Shown: piece by piece, positions 44,514 to 53,290 of the stretch
Layout: each line of letters opens with the position of its first letter
Position numbering within the stretch: position 1 is the first letter of the stretch
Assembly (NCBI GenBank): GCA_024687745.1
Contig: JAILEM010000081.1
Coordinates: 1 to 64,000, forward strand
Length of the DNA stretch: 64,000 bases
Direction of reading: 5' to 3'
Source of the DNA: Lachnospiraceae bacterium
GTDB taxonomy: Bacteria > Bacillota > Clostridia > Lachnospirales > Lachnospiraceae
Notes under the pieces: model-generated
Told to the model about the DNA's origin: nothing
The model's input: only the letters and a program-made list of their open reading frames with translations
Database searches by the model: none
Position numbers and translations under genes: made by a program

Positions 44514-44610
44514 CTGTCCGCTACCCTGCGATATCACCGCACAGCCTACGCATTGGAAAAAAGTGTCGCGGGTAATACGGCCTAAGCCGCACTCATCCCT
44601 GAACGGACAG
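44514..44610 (-). promoter_or_regulatory. Structured leader RNA of the beta-helix lipoprotein (riboswitch candidate)
   Basis: The outer arms AACGGACAG (44602-44610) and CTGTCCGCT (44514-44522) form a 9-bp closing stem in the RNA, with one G-U. Inside are TGCGGC-TTAG-GCCGTA (6 bp, tetraloop), CCGC/GCGG and TGCG/CGCA stems. A multi-stem junction closed by one helix is the usual layout of riboswitches. I could not match it to TPP, cobalamin, SAM, c-di-GMP, glycine, purine or fluoride classes from memory. Confidence 0.45.
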
Positions 44611-44623
44611 CTGATCTCTATAT

Positions 44624-44629
44624 AGTATA
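44624..44629 (-). promoter_or_regulatory. Probable extended -10 box of the lipoprotein-nhaC unit
   Basis: On the minus strand TATACT preceded by TGG gives an extended -10; the -35 region is poor. Transcription would begin near 44617 and include the whole structured leader. Confidence 0.4.
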
Positions 44630-44745
44630 CCACATTTTAAGATAAACCCACTCAAAATACCGTTGATCCTACCTGTACTGAGCTTTGGTCTTCCTGTACC
44701 TTCCTGTTACAAACCTTTACCAACCGGTGACCTGCCTGTATTTAA

Positions 44746-47415
44746 CTATATTTCTGAGCCCAGGCATTCATTTATACTTTTGACGGATTTTTCGTAATCA
44801 TCCATAAATTCATCGTAATTCTGCCTTATAAACTCTGAATCCTCACTCCCTGCTGCCTTTTCCATAGCTCTTGCTTTTTCGTAAATACCGGTTTTTCCTA
44901 TTGTCTTGGACAGACTCTTAAGCGCATGAACCCTTACCTTGAATTCTACCCAGTCTTCAGCCTTGTAAAACTCATCAAGCTCCTGCTTTGTCTCCTCATA
45001 GAGTCCTGCATATTCGTTAAGGATTTCCTTATAAAATCCCGGATCCTCTGCGCAATAGGAAAGAGCTTCAGTCACATCAAAGCCTGCATTTTTTAAACCT
45101 GTCAGGATCGCCTCATCATTTTTACTTCCATCATATTCCTTATTGCCGTCTTTATCGCTGTTAATGTTTCTGTCTCCTTCGAATTCTCTGTTTTTCTCTG
45201 TTTTGACTTCCCCCCTGTCAGGCCGGTCACTGTCATTATCCGCAGCTTTCAGATATTCTTCAGGAAGCCACCTTCTTAGAATATCTTCAAGCTCCTTAAG
45301 CTCTATCGGTTTGGAGAGATAATCATCAAAGCCTGACTCAAGATATTCTTCCTTTGCACCGTTTATCGCATTTGCCGTCAGAGCTATCACTTTAGTATCC
45401 CCGGACAGAAGGTTTTCTGCCCTCATTTTATCAAGGGTCTCCTTACCGTCCATCTTAGGCATCATATGATCAAGCAAAATGAGGTCATATCTGTCTTTTT
45501 TTACACATTCGATCGCATCATATCCGGAATTCGACAGCTCTGCTTTTATACCAAACAATCCAAGCAGATTATATGCCACCTTCAGATTCATTGTATTGTC
45601 ATCAACTACAAGTACCTTTGCTCCTTCTGCTCTCAGAGCTATCTTCGTATTTTCCCTTATGCTTTCGTATGAATCGCTTAAATGATCACCGATCGGAGTT
45701 TCATCCTCTATCTGCTGACGGATCACAAAGTAAAATACAGAGCCGCTTCCATACTCGCTTTCCACATGTATCTCGCTGTCCATGAGCCTCAAAAGATTTG
45801 TTACTATGGACATCCCAAGTCCTGTACCCTCGATACTGTGGTTCTTCACTTCATCGAGACGCTCAAAGGATTCAAATAGTTTTGACATATCTTCCTTACG
45901 TATACCTATACCGGTATCCTCTACCGAAACAAAAAGGTCGATATCCTTCCCCTCACGTTTTTCTTCCCTGAATATAAGACGCACATGACCTTTATCGGTA
46001 TATTTGACGGCATTGGTAAGAATGTTCATTACAACCTGGAGGATCCGCACATCATCTCCTTTCATCTGTGACGGGAGATTGGGATCCACCTCTGTAATAA
46101 ATTCAAGCCCCTTGTCATTTGCCCTCTCATATACTGAGGCTACGATATTGTTGATAAGGGTTTTCGTATCATACTTAACCGGAACGATCTCCATCTTCCC
46201 CTCTTCTATCTTAGAGAAGTCAAGGATGCTGTTTATAAGCGTAAGAAGAGTCTTTCCGGCATTTTTTATGCTTACGGAATAATCCAGGATCTTCCTGTCA
46301 TCCGATTCCCTCAATATCATCTCGTTCATTCCAAGGACAGTATTGATGGGAGTTCTTATCTCGTGTGACATACTTGAAAGGAAGCTTGATTTAGCGTCAC
46401 TTGCGGCAAGTGCACGCTCGGAGACTATGAGGAGTCTTTCCCTGTCATCCCTTGCCTTTCTTGAACGTCTTAAGATCGCAGCGATCGCAAAGACCAGTAT
46501 CCCAAACACCAGCAAAAACAGGATGATATTGATAACTATGATATTTGCAAAATCCCTGCTTATCGTCGCGGGAGCGCTTCTCACGACAAGATACCAGTCA
46601 AGATACTCAACATACTTGGTTATCACGAATTCATCACTGTCTTTTGTGTGATATACATATTCATCTGATTCCTTATTGCCTGTCATGGAGATATCAAGCC
46701 TTGCCTTTTCTATATTGATATCATCTACATCGACCTGTATAAGACCGTTTTCATCGATAAGATTGATCCTGACGTTATATTCCTCCTCTGCTTCACGAAA
46801 CATCTCCTGAAGATTTGTCATCTGCACACCCACACCGCATACTCCGAGAAGATTACCCTCCTCATCTTCAAGCCTTGTATTTACAAACACCGTCCACAAT
46901 CCACGGTTCACTTCATCATTATCTACATCGAGATCAAGCGGTACATCCTTGTCGATAAAGAGAGAGTACCATATATCATGCTCGTCGTTTTCGGGATCTA
47001 CTATCTTGTTAAGTCCCTCATAGGTATAATAGCGTCTGCTCTTTTCGGAAACTACAAAGGCAGAATCATAGTCAAGACCTTCCTTAACGCTTTTAAGATA
47101 TCTCTGCATGACCTCTATTGCTTCATCCTCATCCATGGAATCCTCATTTTCAAGAAAATCCACAAGGAATTCATTGCAGGCCATTGTCTGCGAAACCGTG
47201 ATGGGCTCATTGAGACTTCCCGATATCGAATCATAGATACGATAAGCCAGCATTTTATCAAGCTCTTTTGTATTCTCTCTGGCAAGCATCGTTAGAGAAT
47301 AGATCGAAACTATGATAGCAAGAACAAAGCTTATGGCTACCGCCACAAAGATCGTATATACGCTCCTGTCCTCTTTATTAACGCTGTGCTCCTTTTTTAT
47401 ATCTTTTTCACTCAT
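44746..47415 (-). CDS. Hybrid sensor histidine kinase with Cache sensor, receiver and HPt
   Basis: An 889-aa kinase. Membrane segments at about 24-48 and 297-320 flank an extracellular dCache-like sensor (GLWTVFVNTRLEDEEGNLLG). HisKA follows with FLSSMSHEIRTPINTVLGM, then an ATPase domain with NILTNAVKYT and DTGIGI, a receiver with Asp in LILLDHMMPKMDG, a low-complexity linker, and an HPt with VRVHALKSLSKTIG. The ATG at 47415 is preferred over 47424, since TAGGATG then lies 8 bases upstream. The domain order matches the kinase at 28807-31254, so they are paralogues with different sensors. Confidence 0.92.
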   Translation of the reverse strand: MSEKDIKKEHSVNKEDRSVYTIFVAVAISFVLAIIVSIYSLTMLARENTKELDKMLAYRIYDSISGSLNEPITVSQTMACNEFLVDFLENEDSMDEDEAIEVMQRYLKSVKEGLDYDSAFVVSEKSRRYYTYEGLNKIVDPENDEHDIWYSLFIDKDVPLDLDVDNDEVNRGLWTVFVNTRLEDEEGNLLGVCGVGVQMTNLQEMFREAEEEYNVRINLIDENGLIQVDVDDINIEKARLDISMTGNKESDEYVYHTKDSDEFVITKYVEYLDWYLVVRSAPATISRDFANIIVINIILFLLVFGILVFAIAAILRRSRKARDDRERLLIVSERALAASDAKSSFLSSMSHEIRTPINTVLGMNEMILRESDDRKILDYSVSIKNAGKTLLTLINSILDFSKIEEGKMEIVPVKYDTKTLINNIVASVYERANDKGLEFITEVDPNLPSQMKGDDVRILQVVMNILTNAVKYTDKGHVRLIFREEKREGKDIDLFVSVEDTGIGIRKEDMSKLFESFERLDEVKNHSIEGTGLGMSIVTNLLRLMDSEIHVESEYGSGSVFYFVIRQQIEDETPIGDHLSDSYESIRENTKIALRAEGAKVLVVDDNTMNLKVAYNLLGLFGIKAELSNSGYDAIECVKKDRYDLILLDHMMPKMDGKETLDKMRAENLLSGDTKVIALTANAINGAKEEYLESGFDDYLSKPIELKELEDILRRWLPEEYLKAADNDSDRPDRGEVKTEKNREFEGDRNINSDKDGNKEYDGSKNDEAILTGLKNAGFDVTEALSYCAEDPGFYKEILNEYAGLYEETKQELDEFYKAEDWVEFKVRVHALKSLSKTIGKTGIYEKARAMEKAAGSEDSEFIRQNYDEFMDDYEKSVKSINECLGSEI

Positions 47416-47543
47416 AATGTTCATCCTATGGTGTTACCTGTAACGCGTCTGTTTTCAGATTAATTTATAAATCCATTACTTTTCCGGCCATCAGTCCGGA
47501 CAGCCCTTATTCATCCGGTCTGATCAATTTAACTCCTCATTTT

Positions 47544-47572
47544 ATTATATATAACACGCGCATGATCATCAA
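47544..47572 (-). promoter_or_regulatory. Promoter of the Cache-hybrid kinase
   Basis: On the minus strand TTGATG, 17 bases, TATAAT. It lies about 130 bases upstream of the kinase ATG. An isolated copy of the TTTACCTCA-N20-TGAGATAAT element sits about 57 bases further upstream at 47629-47666. Confidence 0.65.
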
Positions 47573-47628
47573 CAAGAATGACGTTTTCTGTTACGATACT
47601 TCGCTCAGTTCCTTCTCAGAAAACTCTG

Positions 47629-47666
47629 TTTACCTCAGGTATAAAAAAATTAGCTTTTGAGATAAT
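47629..47666. promoter_or_regulatory. Isolated copy of the TTTACCTCA-N20-TGAGGTAAA element
   Basis: TTTACCTCA, exactly 20 bases, TGAGATAAT. This is the same arm sequence and same spacing as the six-fold array at 53291-53734. It lies upstream of the hybrid-kinase promoter. The N20 here is different in sequence, so the arms and spacing are what is kept. Confidence 0.55.
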
Positions 47667-47702
47667 CATTCCCCCCAAAAATCTCCCCTCCGGAGACAAA
47701 AC

Positions 47703-47737
47703 AAGGGCCGGATGATCTATAGGATCACCGGCCCTGT
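47703..47737 (-). terminator. Terminator after the YhcH-family gene
   Basis: AGGGCCGG-A-TGATC and GGATCA-C-CGGCCCT pair with small mismatches. On the minus strand the stem is followed by TTGTTTTG. It lies about 32 bases past the stop codon at 47769. Confidence 0.7.
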
Positions 47738-47768
47738 ATCTTTCCATAAAGAATTTTTTATTCTCAGA

Positions 47769-48227
47769 TCAGATCCTGTATTTGATCACAAACTTCTTAA
47801 CCCTTTTTATGTTTCCAACACGTATCTGTGCACAATGAGCTTCTTCAGTTCCGATAAGAGAGAAGTAACCCGGAAGATCATTTATGCGCATCATATGAGC
47901 CTCTTCATTTCTGCTATAGAAAGTTACATCATTATCGGCATTATACGCTGTTTCTGCCTGAAGCTCCGAACGTTTGTAAATATCGATACCCTCAACACCT
48001 GAGATCGTACCCTGAATATCCCTGTAAGCATTATGTGTCTCAAGCTTACAATCTTTGGCTTCCTTTGTGTCGTAGCTCATAACCTTTGCATAGATACGAT
48101 CACCATCGATCTTATATTCTCCTTCCTCCATATCAGGATTAATGATCTTAAAGAATTTTGAATCGATCAACTCATAATCAGCTTCTGAAATATATTCTTT
48201 TAAGTTTTCAAGTTTGTCGTAAACCAT
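47769..48227 (-). CDS. YhcH/YjgK/YiaL family sugar-processing protein
   Basis: A 152-aa beta-jelly-roll protein. The family pattern is clear: ETHNAYRDIQGTISGVEGID, the YNADNDVTFYSR segment, and FSLIGTEEAHCAQIRVGN with metal-binding His/Glu positions. E. coli YhcH (NanQ) speeds anomer conversion of sialic acid, and EbgC is a beta-galactosidase subunit. Which sugar applies here cannot be said; no sialic-acid genes are adjacent. It has AGGAGG before the ATG and its own promoter at 48260-48288. Confidence 0.88.
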   Translation of the reverse strand: MVYDKLENLKEYISEADYELIDSKFFKIINPDMEEGEYKIDGDRIYAKVMSYDTKEAKDCKLETHNAYRDIQGTISGVEGIDIYKRSELQAETAYNADNDVTFYSRNEEAHMMRINDLPGYFSLIGTEEAHCAQIRVGNIKRVKKFVIKYRI

Positions 48228-48259
48228 TGTTATTCCTCCTTCTGTGTCAGATAACTGTA

Positions 48260-48288
48260 ATTTTAATAATATTCAGGCAGATTTGCAA
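48260..48288 (-). promoter_or_regulatory. Promoter of the YhcH-family gene
   Basis: On the minus strand TTGCAA, 17 bases, TAAAAT, about 33 bases upstream of the start codon, so the leader is very short. It follows directly after the terminator of the small upstream gene. Confidence 0.6.
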
Positions 48289-48309
48289 TACCTCATACCC
48301 TAAATAAGA

Positions 48310-48345
48310 AAAACACTTTGTACAAACCTGTGTTCAAAGTGTTTT
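48310..48345 (-). terminator. Terminator after the small 63-aa gene
   Basis: AAAACACTTTG and CAAAGTGTTTT form a perfect 11-bp stem around a 14-base loop, followed by T-rich sequence on the minus strand. It is about 21 bases past the stop codon at 48366. Confidence 0.8.
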
Positions 48346-48365
48346 CATACAATCGTCTGTTCAGT

Positions 48366-48557
48366 TTAGTCTGTATTATCAACCGTTCCGAGGAATTCCA
48401 GATATTCATGCTCCTCATCATTCAGATTGAGAATCCTCATATGCTCCTCGACCGGAATATTATTTCTGTTTGATACCCTTACCGTAGATGTTTCTCCGGT
48501 TTTCCTGTCCCTTACAAGATATCTTCTGACTTCTGTCTCATTAAAAATTATATTCAT
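48366..48557 (-). CDS. Small conserved-looking protein of unknown function (63 aa)
   Basis: A soluble 63-residue acidic protein, MNIIFNETEVRRYLVRDRKT onward. It has an excellent ribosome binding site (AGGGGGA) and its own terminator, so it is very likely a real gene. No family is recognised. The N-terminal half looks like a small beta hairpin (ETEVRRYLV, TSTVRVS) and the C-terminal half like a helix (EEHMRILNLNDEEHEYLEFL). Confidence 0.7.
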   Translation of the reverse strand: MNIIFNETEVRRYLVRDRKTGETSTVRVSNRNNIPVEEHMRILNLNDEEHEYLEFLGTVDNTD

Positions 48558-48800
48558 TCTTCCCCCTACAGCTATTCTGCATATAACTGCCTCAAAATCA
48601 GTTCCTGAAATTAAGATCCCAAGACGGATCAGCTTAGATCATTCCTCCCACCAAAGGAATCTTTCTTCCTATATTTAAGCAGTCTGACGCCTATTTGTCA
48701 ACAACAATTGGAAGTATAGTTCCCATAGAAGTGTGTTAAAATATGTCTTAGCCATTTTGTGGGGGACATTAACCAAATTTTGTATGAGAGGTTGATCACA

Positions 48801-49139
48801 ATGATCATTTTTGATCTGAAGATAATTGGCGAAAAACTCCGCAAGATCCGTATCGAAAAAAGATTATCCCAGGACGAAGCAGCCTGGCAGGCCGGTATCT
48901 CTTCAAGAACCTATGCAGATATAGAGCGTGGTGCAGTTAATGCCCGCATAGAATCCATATTAAAAATATGCGATTTTTTCGAGATAAATCCTGACATGAT
49001 CTTAACCGAAAAAAGCTCCCATGACCTTATCACCGATGAGGATATCCTTATAGAACTCAATTCTCTTTCTCTGAAAAATAAAAGGACTGCAGTAGATATC
49101 CTTAAGGCATATATAAAAAATGTAAAAGGAAACCAATGA
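48801..49139 (+). CDS. XRE-family helix-turn-helix regulator
   Basis: A 112-aa protein with an N-terminal lambda-repressor-type HTH: IGEKLRKIRIEKRLSQDEAA, then AGISSRTYADIERGAVNARI. The C-terminal 45 residues form helices that may dimerise. The start was moved from a GTG at 48759 to the ATG at 48801 (MIIFDLKII), which has AGAGG 9 bases upstream. It is the only plus-strand gene between 41.5 and 64 kb, is transcribed away from the 63-aa gene, and ends at a perfect terminator. Confidence 0.9.
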   Translation: MIIFDLKIIGEKLRKIRIEKRLSQDEAAWQAGISSRTYADIERGAVNARIESILKICDFFEINPDMILTEKSSHDLITDEDILIELNSLSLKNKRTAVDILKAYIKNVKGNQ

Positions 49140-49152
49140 TATTATCAGATCG

Positions 49153-49188
49153 TAAATAAGGGTCCGGAAGCTTCCGGATCCTTATTTA
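49153..49188 (+). terminator. Terminator after the XRE regulator
   Basis: TAAATAAGG-G-TCCGGAAG and CTTCCGGA-T-CCTTATTTA form an 18-bp palindrome with one mismatch and almost no loop. It can serve both strands. Confidence 0.8.
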
Positions 49189-49258
49189 GCCTTAACCTGT
49201 TGATCGATCGCCCTCATTTGCGCAATTGACTTATCTGTACCTTCTTACAGCCTGCTTA

Positions 49259-50425
49259 TCAACCCGTAAGCTTCTGCATGGCGAATGCCTTTACTATCTT
49301 AAGTATAAGATCTACTATCCTGTCTATATCTTCATCAGAAAGCGAGAATCCAAGCTCATCAAGTATCCCCCTCACTATCTCCTCGATCTCTGATTTTGAA
49401 GCGGGATTATTATTAATGATCTCATCCTTTATCTCAGAGATCAGCTTTGCGGAATCCTCCTTGGAGCCAACCGCTTCGGCTATCTCTCCCGTTGTTATGA
49501 GCTCATCAACCGCTGCATCAACTACCATCTCCGATACAGAAATGCCCGATAACTCCTCATATGCCTTAACCGCTCCTATCAATGCTGCGGTTCCCGACAG
49601 TTCAAAAGGACCGGCGACTATGATATCCGCATCGTTAACTCCTGCTGTCATAAAAGCATTTTTATACATTTCAGGTGTACAATAATTTATGTTCTTTGTG
49701 GTTACATTGATACCGTACCCTTTTTCCATCGGCTTTACAAGTACAGACGAAAGTGCGTTTTTCCCGATCTTTGCAGGATCTATATAGCTGTCAAGAAAAG
49801 CATGCTCCTCTTCATTGGTAACATATACCACATCCATGGTATCAAGCTCTTCCTTAGAGATTCCCATCAATTCAAGAACTGTTGAGATCTGGGCATCTGT
49901 AAGATTCTTTCCGAGCGCCAGATAATTCTTTGAGGCTGCGCTTTCCTCCTTATCCTCTGTTGCATCTTTCTCTGTTTCCTTATTTGCGGCGTTGTCAGAC
50001 TCTTTCTCTGCTTCCTTATTAGCGGCATCCTCAGACTCTTTCTCTGCTTCCTTATTTGTAGCGTCCTCAGACTCTTTCTCTGCTTCCTTTTTAGCGGCGT
50101 CCTCAGACTCTTCAGCTTTTGCTTTGCCCGGATCTGCAGCTTCCTTCACATCAGCAGCCTCTTCCTCAGCAGTTACTTCCTCTGAATCTGTTGTCTCCTT
50201 AGGATCTGCTGCTTCCTTTGCATCTTTAGCTTCTCCCTCAGCCATGGCCTTTTCCTTGAGCTCTTCTATCTCACTTTCGGATAATTCGCCTGCCATGTAA
50301 TCCTTATACTCCTGAGATTCTGTATCAATAGAGTAAAGATCCGCTGACTGGCCTCCACATCCGATAACAGGAATAGTCAGTGCCGCTGTAAGTGCAACTG
50401 CTATAAATCTTTTCATCTTCATCAT
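49259..50425 (-). CDS. DUF1002 lipoprotein with acidic repeat region
   Basis: A 388-aa secreted protein. Signal peptide with lipobox-like VIGC (Cys 23) is followed by a Glu/Lys/Ala-rich region (about 55-165) that includes four copies of a 12-residue unit EAEKESEDAANK. The C-terminal 215 residues match DUF1002: LGKNLTDAQISTVLELMGIS, the YGINVTTKNINYCTPEMYKN segment and GVNDADIIVAGPFELSGTAA. The function of DUF1002 is not known to me. A GGAGG site precedes the ATG. It lies downstream of the zinc-ribbon/SPFH pair. Confidence 0.88.
   Translation of the reverse strand: MMKMKRFIAVALTAALTIPVIGCGGQSADLYSIDTESQEYKDYMAGELSESEIEELKEKAMAEGEAKDAKEAADPKETTDSEEVTAEEEAADVKEAADPGKAKAEESEDAAKKEAEKESEDATNKEAEKESEDAANKEAEKESDNAANKETEKDATEDKEESAASKNYLALGKNLTDAQISTVLELMGISKEELDTMDVVYVTNEEEHAFLDSYIDPAKIGKNALSSVLVKPMEKGYGINVTTKNINYCTPEMYKNAFMTAGVNDADIIVAGPFELSGTAALIGAVKAYEELSGISVSEMVVDAAVDELITTGEIAEAVGSKEDSAKLISEIKDEIINNNPASKSEIEEIVRGILDELGFSLSDEDIDRIVDLILKIVKAFAMQKLTG
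49962..50111. repeat. 36-bp in-frame tandem repeat in the DUF1002 gene
   Basis: About four units with exact 36-bp spacing (matching points at 49998, 50034, 50070 and 50106) encode the 12-residue EAEKESEDAANK unit. Units two to four are near identical, so the array is probably young and length-variable. Confidence 0.85.
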
Positions 50426-50524
50426 AAGATCCTCCAGGTATATTTATTATCTTATTATTTTTTTCTTATATGTTTATTTTCTTATATACTTACTTTCTGT
50501 ATATTTCTGCTTTTTCGTCCCTTT

Positions 50525-51838
50525 TTACCCCCGATTATTGCGCATTTCTTTTTTGATCTTGCGCGCCTTTAACCCACTTATCCGCTCTTCTTCCTTTAAT
50601 GTCAGATTAAGCGGATTTGTTATATAATTATCCGCTGCCTTTGCCTTTGCGACAGACTTCATGCTTAAATACATTATCAGGCCTGTTATACCCGATACCA
50701 AAAGTCCGACAAAGAAAGCTGACATAGTTGATTGATCGGTAAAGGTAACCAATGCAAGCATTATGGCAAGAAACAGGGGAATACATACAGCTAAAAGCTT
50801 AAAAGCGCTTACGGGAAGATCTCCTATCATCTTACCTGTCTGACCGTTCATAGCGAATTTGAAGGTTTTGTCCTTCCATTTTGTTACAAGGAGCCAGACC
50901 GGTAAAAGAGCATACTTTGTACTTTCCCCTTCATACCTGACATCTTCATCGGTTTCCTCTATACCGTCATGCTTTATAGTCTTTATGACCTGGTCGTGTA
51001 TACTGCCCTTTGCTCTTTCATGAGCCCTTTCCTGACACTCCTCTTCTGAGACATCATATCTTTCCGCCATAAATCCCGGAAGATATACCATCGAGAAATC
51101 CTTAAGTCCGCTTAGCTCATAGGGTTCTACAGAATCCATCATGTCGTCATCCATCCTCTTTGAAGCATCTGCCGGCACGTTTTCATAATCAAGAAAGCCA
51201 CGTCTTCTCACCTGAAACCTTGCGGTAATATGTTTTTTCCCGTTACTGTCCTTTGATTCGTCATAAGCAACATAATTACCGTCAAGATGAACCCTCCCCG
51301 AAAACATCCAGAAGGGAACATAAACTCCCTGTATCTCTTCTACATGGTTACCTGTCTTAAAGGATTTGGGCAAAAGAAATCTCTTATTGTAAAATGACTT
51401 GTATTTTTCCTCAGCTTCGTCCTTGGTATGCGCAAACGGAATTATATAATCAGGACGTATAGAGCCTGAGAACTGTTCTTCGACTATGGTCTGGTTACCG
51501 CAGTACGGACAACGCATGACAGCTGTTGTCTGATCTGCCAAAAGCTCTGCTCCGCAGGTTGAACAGCTGTAGGATTTCATCTCTCCCTCTTCAAATTCAA
51601 CCGGATCATAGCTTCTTATAACATCCTCACTCTCATCAGATGCCTGTTCTTCGATATCCTCCTGCCCGGCACCTCCTGATTTTTTTCTCCATTCTTCTTC
51701 CACTTCCTCAGGGGTATACAACATGTCACAATACTGACACTTTAGCTTTCCCTCTGTCGGATCAAATAATAATTCCCCACCACAGGCCGGACAGGTTGAT
51801 GCCTTTGTCTTAGCCGGCTCCCTAAAATTATCATCCAT
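50525..51838 (-). CDS. Zinc-ribbon membrane protein (YdjG-like)
   Basis: A 437-aa protein with two N-terminal zinc ribbons: CPACGGELLFDPTEGKLKCQ with CQYC at about 17-37, and CSTCGAELLADQTTAVMRCP with CPYC at about 83-103. A central domain (YIIPFAHTKDEAEEKYKSFY, VYVPFWMFSG) and two membrane segments near 345-395 follow. The arrangement matches Bacillus YdjG-type TFIIB-zinc-ribbon proteins. In B. subtilis YdjG and YdjH work with the SPFH protein YdjI to place PspA at stressed membranes. Here it is directly downstream of the SPFH gene (30 bases), but no PspA is in the window. Confidence 0.85.
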   Translation of the reverse strand: MDDNFREPAKTKASTCPACGGELLFDPTEGKLKCQYCDMLYTPEEVEEEWRKKSGGAGQEDIEEQASDESEDVIRSYDPVEFEEGEMKSYSCSTCGAELLADQTTAVMRCPYCGNQTIVEEQFSGSIRPDYIIPFAHTKDEAEEKYKSFYNKRFLLPKSFKTGNHVEEIQGVYVPFWMFSGRVHLDGNYVAYDESKDSNGKKHITARFQVRRRGFLDYENVPADASKRMDDDMMDSVEPYELSGLKDFSMVYLPGFMAERYDVSEEECQERAHERAKGSIHDQVIKTIKHDGIEETDEDVRYEGESTKYALLPVWLLVTKWKDKTFKFAMNGQTGKMIGDLPVSAFKLLAVCIPLFLAIMLALVTFTDQSTMSAFFVGLLVSGITGLIMYLSMKSVAKAKAADNYITNPLNLTLKEEERISGLKARKIKKEMRNNRG

Positions 51839-51868
51839 ACTTAACCTCCCTTACAGATACAATCATCC

Positions 51869-53230
51869 CTATACATCTTCCTTGTCTGAATCGTTAAATG
51901 GATCTCCGCATTCCGGACAGAACCTCGGTATGTTATTTAGATCAGAAGGCTCCCATCCGCATTTATCGCATTTCCATTTAAAGCTGCTTCCCTTGGGTCT
52001 TGGCTTGCCACAGTTTTCACAGAATTTGCCTGTGTTGTCTGTACCACAGGTACAGGTCCAGACCACACCGGAGGTTACAGGCTTTGGCTGTCCGCAGTTA
52101 CTGCAGAACTTACCCTTATTCCCGCTCTTTCCGCAGGAGCATGTCCATCCGTCATCAGCACCTCCTCCTGCAGCAGAATTCTGCACTGTAGGTTGTTTGG
52201 CATTCACCTGCTGTTGCTGCTGTTGTCCCATCGCATAAAGATCGCCCGCATTCACTCCTCCTGCCTGATTTGCCATATTCATTCCCGCAAAAGCCATCAT
52301 GGGACCTGCTGTCTTGTTTGAAGCCGCTGCCTTCATTGCCTCTGCCTGAGCACCTGTAAGTGTTGCAGCTGCCATGGTTGGGTTCTTAAATACAGCATTT
52401 TTCTGAAGATCCTTTATCATCTTCTCATCTTCAGGAAGAGCAGAAATAGTATCCACACCAAAGGATACGACCTCTATTCCTCTTAACTCTCCCCATTTAG
52501 ATGACAATACCTCATTCAGAGCATCTGCAAGCTCTGTAGTATGTCCCGGAAGAGCACTGTATCTTATTCCCATTTCGGAAATCTTTGCAAAAGCAGGCTG
52601 TAAAGCAGTCATAAGCTCTGTCTTTAACTGTCCGTCTATGGTTGTTCGCCTGTATTCATCGGACACATTTCCGGATACATTTGTATAGAAGAGGATCGGA
52701 TCTGTAAGCTTATAGGAATATTCTCCGTGACAGCGTACTGAGATATCCACGTCAAGCCCGATGTTATTATCTACGACCCTGAAAGGAACAGGCTTTGCGG
52801 TTCCGTATTTATTTCCGGGTATTTCCTTGGTATTTATATAATAAACTCTCTGATCGTGACCGGTATCTCCTCCAAAGGCAATCCTTCTTCCAAACTTCTT
52901 GAAAGTCTCTAAAATATTGACACCTAAATTTCCGTAAAAAATACTCGGTTCAGTACTTGAATCCCAGACAAATTCCCCGGGCTGTGCGCAAAGCTCCACA
53001 ACCTTTCCCTGGTCCACTATGATCATGCACTGGCCATCAGCTACCGCCACGATGGATCCGTTACTTATAACATTATCGTTTCCCTTTGTGTTGGAGCTTC
53101 TTTTTCCCGTCCTTTTTTCCGCCTTTTTCAAAAGTACATCCGCCGGAAGGGCTTCACAGTAAAAAAACTCTCTCCAGGTATCCGCAAGTGTACCGGAAGC
53201 TGCCTCTCCTGTTGCTTCGATCAATCCCAT
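51869..53230 (-). CDS. SPFH-domain protein with C-terminal zinc ribbons (YdjI-like)
   Basis: A 453-aa protein. The N-terminus (GLIEATGEAASGTLADTWRE, then FFYCEALPADVLLKKAEKR) and the following SPFH core match the YdjI/virion-core-like family. Residues about 290-355 are Ala/Met/Gln-rich. Three zinc ribbons end the protein: WTCSCGKSGNKGKFCSNCG, WTCTCGTDNTGKFCENCG and WKCDKCGWEPSD with FCPECG. YdjI of B. subtilis is a membrane-domain scaffold. The 74-bp repeat array lies just upstream of its start, which suggests special regulation. Confidence 0.88.
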   Translation of the reverse strand: MGLIEATGEAASGTLADTWREFFYCEALPADVLLKKAEKRTGKRSSNTKGNDNVISNGSIVAVADGQCMIIVDQGKVVELCAQPGEFVWDSSTEPSIFYGNLGVNILETFKKFGRRIAFGGDTGHDQRVYYINTKEIPGNKYGTAKPVPFRVVDNNIGLDVDISVRCHGEYSYKLTDPILFYTNVSGNVSDEYRRTTIDGQLKTELMTALQPAFAKISEMGIRYSALPGHTTELADALNEVLSSKWGELRGIEVVSFGVDTISALPEDEKMIKDLQKNAVFKNPTMAAATLTGAQAEAMKAAASNKTAGPMMAFAGMNMANQAGGVNAGDLYAMGQQQQQQVNAKQPTVQNSAAGGGADDGWTCSCGKSGNKGKFCSNCGQPKPVTSGVVWTCTCGTDNTGKFCENCGKPRPKGSSFKWKCDKCGWEPSDLNNIPRFCPECGDPFNDSDKEDV

Positions 53231-53290
53231 TTTCCCTGTCTCCTTTCTTCTTTAAAGTAGCGTATGATCGACGCTCCTTTTTCTATATAA

